Positions 5,964 to 11,869 of a stretch of 13,154 bases of DNA are shown here, one piece after another (position 1 is the first letter of the stretch; the number at the start of each line of letters is the position of its first letter). Source of the DNA: RUG563 sp964423675 (GTDB lineage: Bacteria > Bacillota > Clostridia > Christensenellales > Aristaeellaceae); assembly GCA_964423675.1 (NCBI GenBank), contig CAYRFP010000054.1, positions 1 through 13,154 on the forward strand. Reading direction: 5' to 3'. The translations under genes were made by a program, and so were the position numbers. A model generated the notes under the pieces. The model made no database searches and had not been told where the DNA came from. It saw nothing but the letters and a program-made list of their open reading frames with translations.

Positions 5964-6761
5964 TTACGGCTGCTTGCCTATATAAGCCAGAATACCGCCG
6001 TCCACATAAAGAATGTGACCATTGACAAAATTGGATGCATCCGAGGCAAGGAACACGGCCGGCCCTTGCAGATCACTGGTTTCGCCCCAGCGGGCGGCGG
6101 GAGTTTTGGACACAATAAACTGATCGAAGGGATGACGGCTGCCATCGGGCTGACGTTCCCGGAGCGGCGCAGTCTGAGGCGTGGCGATATAACCCGGGCC
6201 AATGCCATTGCATTGGATATTGTGCTCCCCGTATTCCGAGCAGATGTTTCGTGTGAGCATTTTCAATCCGCCCTTGGCCGCCGCATAGGCGCTGACGGTT
6301 TCACGGCCCAGTTCGCTCATCATGGAACAGATATTGATGATCTTTCCATGGCCTTTCTGGATCATGGAGGGGATTACGGCCTTGGCACAGATGAAGGGCG
6401 CATTCAGATCCACATCCACTACCTTGCGGAAATCGGCAGCGCTCATTTCAAGCATGGGCACACGGCGGATGATACCGGCGTTATTGACCAAAATGTCGAT
6501 AACGCCTACCTCGGCCTCAATCTGCTGAACCAGAGCCAGCACGGCTTCTTCATCCGTCACATCACAGACATAGCCGTGAGCCGAAATGCCAATTTCCGCA
6601 TAGGCCTTCAGCCCCTTGTCTACCAGTTCCTGATTAATATCGTTAAACACAATCGTCGCGCCGCATTCGGCATAGGCCTGAGCAATGGCAAAGCCAATGC
6701 CATAGGACGCGCCGGTAATCCAGGCAATCTTGCCTTCCAGAGAAAATGCATTGATCTTCAT
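5964..6761 (-). CDS. kduD: SDR oxidoreductase, KduD / gluconate 5-dehydrogenase type
   Basis: This is a short-chain dehydrogenase of 265 residues. It shows the nucleotide motif TGASYGIG (16-23), an acidic residue at the end of strand 2 (FND, D41) suggesting NAD preference, NNAG (93-96), and the catalytic set N120, S146, Y159 and K163 (YAAAK). Close relatives are annotated gluconate 5-dehydrogenase or 2-dehydro-3-deoxy-D-gluconate 5-dehydrogenase (KduD). The adjacent upstream kduI favours KduD: it would reduce 2,5-diketo-3-deoxygluconate, the KduI product, to 2-keto-3-deoxygluconate. The CSMMSELGRETVSAYA segment and the C-terminal GGILAYIGKQP are typical of this subgroup. A good AAAGGAG site precedes the ATG. 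The gap to kduI is 49 bp, so the two are probably co-transcribed. Confidence 0.88.
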   Translation of the reverse strand: MKINAFSLEGKIAWITGASYGIGFAIAQAYAECGATIVFNDINQELVDKGLKAYAEIGISAHGYVCDVTDEEAVLALVQQIEAEVGVIDILVNNAGIIRRVPMLEMSAADFRKVVDVDLNAPFICAKAVIPSMIQKGHGKIINICSMMSELGRETVSAYAAAKGGLKMLTRNICSEYGEHNIQCNGIGPGYIATPQTAPLRERQPDGSRHPFDQFIVSKTPAARWGETSDLQGPAVFLASDASNFVNGHILYVDGGILAYIGKQP

Positions 6762-6810
6762 GCCGGTTCTCCTTTCTCTCTAGCAGATTTGCTTAGTTTT
6801 TAGGCGTTGG

Positions 6811-7653
6811 TTATTTCAGTTCCGTGGTGGGGATTACATCCATATCATCAAAAGCCTGGTTTTCGCCACCCATGGCCCAGATGAAGGTGTAATTACTGGT
6901 GCCCGCGCCAGCATGGATCGACCAGGAGGGGCTGATCACCGCCTGCTCGGATTGCATGACGATATGGCGGGTTTCGTCTCCTTCGCCCATCATATGAAAT
7001 ACCACGTTGTTTTCAGGGATCTCAAAGTAGAAATAAACCTCCATGCGCCGTTCATGGGTATGGGCGGGCATGGTATTCCAAACGGAGCCGGGCTCCAGCA
7101 CCGTCATGCCCATGGACAACTGGCAGGTTTTGAGTACATCAGGATGGATGAATTGATTGATTACCCGTTTGTTGCTGGTTTCCATGGAGCCCAGGGGCTT
7201 CTTGGCGGCGTCGGCAATTTTGATAAGCTTGGTTTCATAGCTGCAATGGGCGGGCGCGGATACGCAATAGAATTTAGCCGGGGAAGCGCTGTTTCTGGAT
7301 GCAAATACCACTTCCTTGGCGCCCCGGGTGATATACAGGCAATCCTTATAGCCCATGGGATAGAGCTGACCGTCCATGGTTACGCTGCCTTCGCCGCCCA
7401 CGTTGAACAGCCCGATCTCCCGTCGCTCCAGGAAATAATGGGTGCCGAAATTCTTCCAGACATCAATGCCCTTATCCAGCGGCACGTTTTCGGCAACCGG
7501 CATTACGCCTACCGTGACCATACGATCTACATGACTATATACGGCGGTGACCTGATCGGCCACAAACAGATTTTCGATCAGGAATTCCTTGCGGGTTTCT
7601 TCAGTGGTGTAGCGTTTAAAATCGCGCTGATTGCAGGAATAACGAATGTCCAT
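6811..7653 (-). CDS. kduI: 5-dehydro-4-deoxy-D-glucuronate isomerase KduI
   Basis: KduI converts 5-keto-4-deoxyuronate, formed from the unsaturated uronates released by pectin or glycosaminoglycan lyases, into 2,5-diketo-3-deoxygluconate in the cytoplasm. The 280-residue protein has the expected length and a double-cupin layout. Zinc ligands can be placed at H198, H200, E205 and H247, in AHTHERRMEVYFYFE and SWSIHAGAGT; this is the E. coli set shifted by two residues. NFGTHYFLERREIG (68-81) and the closing WAMGGENQAFDDMD are also family hallmarks. The ATG at 7653 follows AGAGGAGGT. I could not find a strong promoter upstream; CATAAT at 7678-7673 is the best -10 but lacks a good -35. Catabolic genes of this type often depend on a regulator. 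Confidence 0.96.
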   Translation of the reverse strand: MDIRYSCNQRDFKRYTTEETRKEFLIENLFVADQVTAVYSHVDRMVTVGVMPVAENVPLDKGIDVWKNFGTHYFLERREIGLFNVGGEGSVTMDGQLYPMGYKDCLYITRGAKEVVFASRNSASPAKFYCVSAPAHCSYETKLIKIADAAKKPLGSMETSNKRVINQFIHPDVLKTCQLSMGMTVLEPGSVWNTMPAHTHERRMEVYFYFEIPENNVVFHMMGEGDETRHIVMQSEQAVISPSWSIHAGAGTSNYTFIWAMGGENQAFDDMDVIPTTELK

Positions 7654-7846
7654 GCTGCTCTACCTCCTCTATATTATGGGATAAATTCGTCCTTATTAGA
7701 AACGGGATAAAAAGTCTATGTATTTTCGTGCTGTTTTTTTGGAAAAATTGGCTTTTTTTCGCACGATTCTTCGGAGGGTGTCCCCTTGACAGAGAATGAT
7801 CGGGTCGATATAATGAAAGATAATAAATAGAACTGGAGGAGCGCCT
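7654..7846. other. Divergent intergenic region between kduI and the rhomboid-like operon
   Basis: 193 bp with A- and T-runs. The plus-strand promoter is listed separately. The kduI promoter is not clear. CGTGC (7727-7731) and GCACG (7761-7765) form a weak, widely spaced inverted repeat that I do not interpret. Confidence 0.4.
7786..7814 (+). promoter_or_regulatory. Perfect sigma-A consensus promoter
   Basis: TTGACA (7786-7791), a 17-bp spacer and TATAAT (7809-7814) match the consensus at all twelve positions. The start codon at 7847 follows about 32 bp later, after a GGAGGA ribosome binding site. Confidence 0.9.
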
Positions 7847-8485
7847 ATGGGTTTAATCGATAAATTAGAAAGAAAAATGGGGCGGCATTATATTCCGCAA
7901 CTGATGAAGTATCTGTGCGTAGCTATGCTGGGGGTTTTTATTCTGGATTATCTGCCCATGCTAAGCAGCGCATCCGCTCTTTTGTATTTTAACCGCGCCC
8001 GGATTTTGCGGGGCGAAATCTGGCGGGTGATTACGTTTATTTTTCTTCCGCCGGACAGTAGCATCCTCTGGATTCTGTTCAGCCTGTATTTCTATTATTT
8101 CCTGGGCACAGCGCTGGAAAACCGCTGGGGTAGCGCCCGGTTTAATATCTATTATGCGCTGGGTGTGCTTGGAAATATTCTGGCCGGCTTTGTTTCAGGA
8201 TATGCCACCAATGAATATCTGAATCTGTCGCTGTTTCTGGCGTTTGCCACTTACTATCCGGATTATGAATTCACGCTGTTTTTTGTTCTGCCAGTGAAGG
8301 TACGCTGGATTGGCCTTCTGGATGCGGCGCTGCTGATTTATCAGTTTCTGATCGGCTCCTGGGCGATGCGGCTGTCTCTGTCGCTGTCGCTGCTGCCTTA
8401 TTTCCTGTTCTTTGGCAAGCAGGCGTATTTGCAATTGAAAATGGATATCCGGCGGCTGAAGCGCTGGATTTCCCTGAAACGATAA
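7847..8485 (+). CDS. Rhomboid-like membrane protein, probably without protease activity
   Basis: This 212-residue integral membrane protein has about five to six hydrophobic segments (from residue 20). It carries two rhomboid hallmarks: RGEIWRVITFIFLPP (55-69), like the Gx(I/V)WR(L/V)(I/V)T segment before the L1 loop, and the LGTALENRWGSARFNIYY segment (86-103), like the ExxWG helix. The serine-protease GxSG motif is absent, with EYLNLSLFLAFA (123-134) in its place, and I see no catalytic His in the last helix region (PYFLFFGKQAY). It therefore resembles inactive rhomboids or derlin-like proteins. The C-terminus is basic and likely cytoplasmic. It starts at an ATG after GGAGGA, is driven by a perfect consensus promoter, and lies 23 bp before the nucleotidyltransferase gene. 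The partner or substrate is unknown. Confidence 0.75.
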   Translation: MGLIDKLERKMGRHYIPQLMKYLCVAMLGVFILDYLPMLSSASALLYFNRARILRGEIWRVITFIFLPPDSSILWILFSLYFYYFLGTALENRWGSARFNIYYALGVLGNILAGFVSGYATNEYLNLSLFLAFATYYPDYEFTLFFVLPVKVRWIGLLDAALLIYQFLIGSWAMRLSLSLSLLPYFLFFGKQAYLQLKMDIRRLKRWISLKR

Positions 8486-8508
8486 AAACAAGGAGGCGTT
8501 GATAACGC

Positions 8509-9255
8509 ATGGAACGTACGAAAGCCATCATTCTGGCGGCGGGGAAGGGATCCCGGCTGCAATGCGAAAAGGACGAAATCCCCAAGGCGCTGCGGCAGGT
8601 AGGGGGAAAGGCCCTGATCGATCATGTGCTGGACGGAATTTCCTTTGTTCAGCCAGAGGATATTACCATCGTAATTGGCGTGATGGGTGAAAAGATTCAG
8701 GCCTATCTGGGCGATAAATACCATTATGCTTGGCAGCAGGAGCAAAAGGGCACGGCTCATGCCATGCTCTGCGCAGAAGCGATGAACCAGGGCTTTAATG
8801 GCTCCGTGCTGTGCCTGTATTGCGATATGCCGCTGCTGTCCCGGGCTACGTATCAGCGAATGGTTGAGGAGCATCTGGAGCATCAGGCGAAAAATACGTT
8901 GCTGGCCGCCAGGATTAATCCCCCCCCGGCTTTCGGGCGATTGATTCGGGATGAAACGGGAGAACTGGTGGACATCGTGGAACAAAGTGCCTGCACCCCG
9001 GAACAGCGGCTGATTGACGAAGTGAACGTGGGCATTCAGGTGATGCAGGGGGATACCATGTGGGAAGCCCTGCATCGCGTACAGAATAATAATCCTAAGC
9101 GGGAATATTATCTTACCGGTGTGGTGAAGGTGATGCATGAAATGGGCTGCCGGCAGCATGCAGTGGTAACGCCGGATACGCCGGAATACTGGGGCGTAAA
9201 CACCATGGAGGAATTGGAACGCGTGGAAGCGTATCTGAAAGCGCAGCAAAAATAA
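8509..9255 (+). CDS. Stand-alone GlmU-type nucleotidyltransferase
   Basis: This is a sugar-phosphate nucleotidyltransferase with the GT-A-like fold of the GlmU N-terminal domain. Visible motifs are AIILAAGKGSRL (6-17), K26 in IPKAL, EQKGTAHAM (78-86), YCDMPLL (104-110), GRLIRDETGELVDIVEQ (143-159), EVNVGI (171-176), EYYLTG (199-204) and WGVNT (228-232). D106, E158, N173 and N231 line up with E. coli GlmU D105, E154, N169 and N227. The protein ends at residue 248, right after this domain, so the left-handed beta-helix acetyltransferase half of GlmU is missing. It probably makes an NDP-sugar, possibly UDP-GlcNAc, but substrate and nucleotide are not proven. AAGGAGG precedes the ATG by about 11 nt. 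It is co-transcribed with the rhomboid-like gene. Confidence 0.88.
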   Translation: MERTKAIILAAGKGSRLQCEKDEIPKALRQVGGKALIDHVLDGISFVQPEDITIVIGVMGEKIQAYLGDKYHYAWQQEQKGTAHAMLCAEAMNQGFNGSVLCLYCDMPLLSRATYQRMVEEHLEHQAKNTLLAARINPPPAFGRLIRDETGELVDIVEQSACTPEQRLIDEVNVGIQVMQGDTMWEALHRVQNNNPKREYYLTGVVKVMHEMGCRQHAVVTPDTPEYWGVNTMEELERVEAYLKAQQK

Positions 9256-9257
9256 AG

Positions 9258-9296
9258 AAAACGGATGGGAGCAGGACAAAGCTTCCGTCCGTTTTT
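9258..9296. terminator. Intrinsic terminator between converging genes
   Basis: ACGGATGGGAGC (9261-9272) pairs with GCTTCCGTCCGT (9281-9292) through 12 pairs, two of them G-U, with an 8-nt loop. Flanking A- and T-runs extend the stem and give a T6 tail on the plus strand. On the minus strand the tail is a looser T-rich stretch. It ends the nucleotidyltransferase transcript and may also serve the asparaginase gene. Confidence 0.88.
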
Positions 9297-9304
9297 TGAA
9301 AAAA

Positions 9305-10288
9305 TCAGCCTTCGGTGATTTCGCCGCAGAGATTCTGTTGCAGTAGGGGCAGCCGGTTTTCCGGGTCGCCAAGCACCCACATCAGCTTGCAGACTGCCGC
9401 TTCCGTGGTCATATCTCGGCCAGAGAAAACCCGGGAGGAGAGTACGTTTCGCCCTACTTCATAGAGTGAGAAATTGGCTTTTTCATACATGCATTGGGTG
9501 GTTACCAGGGTAATCACGCCTTTGGCGGAGATTTCATGCAGCTTATCCACTAGGTTCCGGCGGATGTAATGTACGCCGCCCAGACCGAATGCTTCAATTA
9601 CCAGCCCTTTATAGCCGGCGCTGACGATCCAGTCCAGAATATCTGGAGAAGTGCCGGGGATCAGCTTGAGCAAAAAAACCTGGGAGTTGATGGTATCGGT
9701 GAGCGTGGGAAGAGGCGGGGGAAGAATAGGAGCGGACAGATGAACGCCCTCGGCATCGATGAAGCCGAACGTACCCGCATTGACGCTGTGGAAGGCATCG
9801 AAGGCCGTGGTGCGCATTTTTACGGCGCGCGTGCCCAGGATCACCTGATGATGGAAAACCAGATAAACGCCGCGTTCCGCCTTTTGCAGCACGGCCAGGG
9901 CTTCCATGAAATTGGACGGCGCATCAGATAGCGGATGCCCCAGTGGCAGCTGGGAGCCGGTAAGCACCACAGGCTTGTTTTCCTGCAACAGCATAAAGGA
10001 AAGAGCAGCGGCGGTATAGGCCAGCGTGTCAGTGCCATGGGTGACCAGCACGCCGTCCGCTTCCTGCAAAGCGTTTCGAACGGCTTGCGCTAGCACCTGC
10101 CATTCCTCTGGCTGGATATTGCTGGAATCCAGAGCGAAAACATCGCGCCCTTCCAGATCGATATCCCCGGGTACACCGATGCGTTGCAAAAGCTCTTTTG
10201 CGCTAATGCCGGGATGCAGCCCGTTTTCGCCTGCTACGCTGGCAATGGTGCCCCCAGTGGCCAGCAGGATATAGCGTTTCTTTTTCAT
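9305..10288 (-). CDS. L-asparaginase, cytoplasmic type
   Basis: The enzyme hydrolyses L-asparagine to aspartate and ammonia. The frame is open to 10405, but the family begins at MKKKRYILLATGGTIAS, so the ATG at 10288 is chosen. It has GGGAGG 11 nt upstream and gives 327 residues. The first active-site motif TGGTIAS holds the nucleophile T14. The second, VTHGTDTLAYTAAALSF, holds T86 and D87, and K157 lies in RAVKMRTTAFDAF, matching the Thr-Asp-Lys set of E. coli asparaginases. TGSQLPLGHPLSDAPSN is also conserved. No signal peptide is present, so the enzyme is probably cytoplasmic. AnsA-type and type II-like subfamilies cannot be separated with certainty by eye. It is monocistronic, diverging from the phosphodiesterase gene. 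Confidence 0.94.
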   Translation of the reverse strand: MKKKRYILLATGGTIASVAGENGLHPGISAKELLQRIGVPGDIDLEGRDVFALDSSNIQPEEWQVLAQAVRNALQEADGVLVTHGTDTLAYTAAALSFMLLQENKPVVLTGSQLPLGHPLSDAPSNFMEALAVLQKAERGVYLVFHHQVILGTRAVKMRTTAFDAFHSVNAGTFGFIDAEGVHLSAPILPPPLPTLTDTINSQVFLLKLIPGTSPDILDWIVSAGYKGLVIEAFGLGGVHYIRRNLVDKLHEISAKGVITLVTTQCMYEKANFSLYEVGRNVLSSRVFSGRDMTTEAAVCKLMWVLGDPENRLPLLQQNLCGEITEG

Positions 10289-10327
10289 AAGGGATAAATC
10301 CTCCCAAGCAGCAAGTAATGCGTTCTC

Positions 10328-10336
10328 ATTATAGCA
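10328..10336 (-). promoter_or_regulatory. Extended -10 promoter of the asparaginase gene
   Basis: On the minus strand TGCTATAAT (10336-10328) is a perfect extended -10 element (TGN-TATAAT). The -35 region is poor (TGGCGA at 17 bp), as expected for extended -10 promoters. The predicted start lies about 35 nt before the chosen ATG and downstream of the longer open frame's first codon, which supports the shorter start. Confidence 0.7.
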
Positions 10337-10388
10337 TGCTTTTTGAAAAATCGCCACCATCTGCGCGGAAAAAGATGCGCCTCGGCGG

Positions 10389-10417
10389 TTGCATTTGCGC
10401 CGCATCTGGGGTATAAT
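10389..10417 (+). promoter_or_regulatory. Promoter of the phosphodiesterase-greA-lysS unit
   Basis: TTGCAT (10389-10394), a 17-bp spacer and TATAAT (10412-10417). The first gene starts 60 bp later. The boxes are identical to those of the rnf promoter. Confidence 0.75.
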
Positions 10418-10476
10418 AAACCGAAACTGGTGACGGCAGGCTGATTAATGTTAGCCTTTTGCAAAGGAGGAGACCC

Positions 10477-11307
10477 ATGGGCGTGGTGCTTGGGATGATT
10501 CGATGGCTGATTGCTGTGGGATTGGTCTATTTATTTTTGATCGCGCCAAATCTTCTTCATCGCAAGCTTCGTCGCAGAGAACTGCTGGGCTGGCATTATG
10601 CCCATCGCGGTCTGCATGATGATAATCATCTGGTGCCGGAGAATTCTCTGCCTGCTTTCCGCAAGGCAGTGCAAAAGGGGTATGGGATTGAGCTGGATGT
10701 GCATCTGACGGTGGATCAGAAGTTGGTTGTGCATCACGATAATTCCCTGAAGCGCCTGTGCGGAGACAGCCGATTGATTTCCGAAACTACGCTGGAAGAA
10801 ATCCAGCGGTTGGATTTATGCCATACAGGCGAATCCATTCCATCGCTGGATCAGGTGCTGGAATTGGTGGATGGGCAGGTGCCGCTGATTATTGAGTTGA
10901 AAAGCGATCGGGAAGGGGATACGGCACTGGCTGCTCTGCTGCATGGAAGAATGCAGTCCTATAAAGGGGCGTATTGCGTGGAATCCTTTGACCCGTTGCT
11001 GATGCGCTGGTATAAAAAGCATGCGCCCAAGGTGGTTCGCGGGCAGCTGGCAATGGATCAGCGCTATACCAAGAAAGGCAAATATACCAGTTGGAAGCAG
11101 CCTATTTCCGCATACCTACTACTGAATTTCCTTTCCCGGCCGGATTTTGTGGCCTATGGCTACAAATCTGATAAAAATTTTTCCTTCCGTGTGCTACGCA
11201 GTCTGTTCCGCCCCATGCTGGTGGCGTGGACGGTGCGTTCCAAAGAGGATTTCGATAAGCTGGAGCGGACATATGATTTCCAGATTTTCGAAGCCTTTGA
11301 GCCATAA
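10477..11307 (+). CDS. Membrane-anchored glycerophosphodiester phosphodiesterase
   Basis: GDPD enzymes hydrolyse glycerophosphodiesters to glycerol-3-phosphate and an alcohol. The frame can be extended to a TTG at 10459, but AAAGGAGG (10463-10470) sits 6 nt before the ATG at 10477, which fixes the start (276 residues). An N-terminal membrane helix (about 8-24) is followed by a basic stop-transfer stretch (HRKLRRRE). Catalytic and metal residues are visible: AHRG (H43, R44), PENS (E56, N57), GIELDVHLT (E72, D74), VVHHD (H87), LIIELK (E140, K142), VESF (E169) and a final AWTV strand. The C-terminus ends FEAFEP instead of the common TD-type ending. The substrate may be a phospholipid head group or a teichoic-acid-like polymer; the sequence does not decide. 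It lies 27 bp upstream of greA. Confidence 0.92.
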   Translation: MGVVLGMIRWLIAVGLVYLFLIAPNLLHRKLRRRELLGWHYAHRGLHDDNHLVPENSLPAFRKAVQKGYGIELDVHLTVDQKLVVHHDNSLKRLCGDSRLISETTLEEIQRLDLCHTGESIPSLDQVLELVDGQVPLIIELKSDREGDTALAALLHGRMQSYKGAYCVESFDPLLMRWYKKHAPKVVRGQLAMDQRYTKKGKYTSWKQPISAYLLLNFLSRPDFVAYGYKSDKNFSFRVLRSLFRPMLVAWTVRSKEDFDKLERTYDFQIFEAFEP

Positions 11308-11334
11308 ATCCATCATTAAAAGGAGAAAACGATC

Positions 11335-11826
11335 ATGAGCGAAATGCATGAACACAAAAATAAGACAGTTGTGTCTGTTGAGGGCATGAAAAAGCTGGAA
11401 GAAAAACTGCAGTATTTAACCACCGTCCGCCGTGCGGAGGTGGCCGAGCAGATTTCCGTAGCCCGTGGCTTCGGCGATTTGAGCGAAAATGCTGAATATG
11501 ATGAAGCGAAAAACGAACAGTCCCGGCTGGAAATGGAAATTGCCGAACTGGAAGCGGTTATTCGTACGGCGATCGTGATTGATGATGAAAACGTATCCAC
11601 GGATTCCGTGAACGTGGGAACCAGCGTGAAGGTGGAATATGTGGATGAGGGCGAAACGGAAGATTACGCCATCGTGGGTGCCCGGGAAAGCGATCCGATG
11701 AACAACCGCATCTCCAATGAATGCCCTGTTGGCGCTGCGCTGCTGGGTCATAAGGTGGGGGAAATTGTGACGGTGGAATCTCCGGACGGCCCCATCCAGC
11801 TTAAGATTCTGGAAATCAGCCGCTGA
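11335..11826 (+). CDS. greA: Transcription elongation factor GreA
   Basis: GreA enters the secondary channel of RNA polymerase and stimulates cleavage of backtracked transcripts. The 163-residue protein has the usual N-terminal coiled coil (about 14-82) with the tip motif GDLSENAEYDEAK. D48 and E51 correspond to the acidic tip residues of E. coli GreA (D41, E44). The C-terminal FKBP-like domain contains DPMNNRISNECPVGAALLGHKVGE (120-143). About eight extra residues precede the conserved start (MSEMHEHKNK). AAAGGAG sits 10 nt before the ATG. Its place directly before lysS is common in Bacillota, and it probably shares the upstream promoter at 10389-10417. Confidence 0.97.
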   Translation: MSEMHEHKNKTVVSVEGMKKLEEKLQYLTTVRRAEVAEQISVARGFGDLSENAEYDEAKNEQSRLEMEIAELEAVIRTAIVIDDENVSTDSVNVGTSVKVEYVDEGETEDYAIVGARESDPMNNRISNECPVGAALLGHKVGEIVTVESPDGPIQLKILEISR

Positions 11827-11835
11827 CGAGCGGCT
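11818..11835 (+). other. Small hairpin over the greA stop codon
   Basis: AGCCGCT (11818-11824) and AGCGGCT (11829-11835) form a perfect 7-bp stem with a GACG loop that spans the greA TGA. The following TTTCTATCC is a poor U-tract, so this is at most a weak attenuator or an mRNA processing or stability element between greA and lysS. Confidence 0.4.
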
Positions 11836-11869
11836 TTCTATCCTACGAAACGAAATGAGGTTATAATCC

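Noticed and set aside
10289..10405. 39-residue N-terminal extension of the asparaginase
   Set aside because: The family starts near MKKKRYILLATGGTIAS, and the extended -10 promoter at 10328-10336 lies inside the putative extension.
10459..10476. TTG start six codons before the phosphodiesterase ATG
   Set aside because: The AAAGGAGG ribosome binding site lies inside this stretch and is correctly spaced only for the ATG at 10477.
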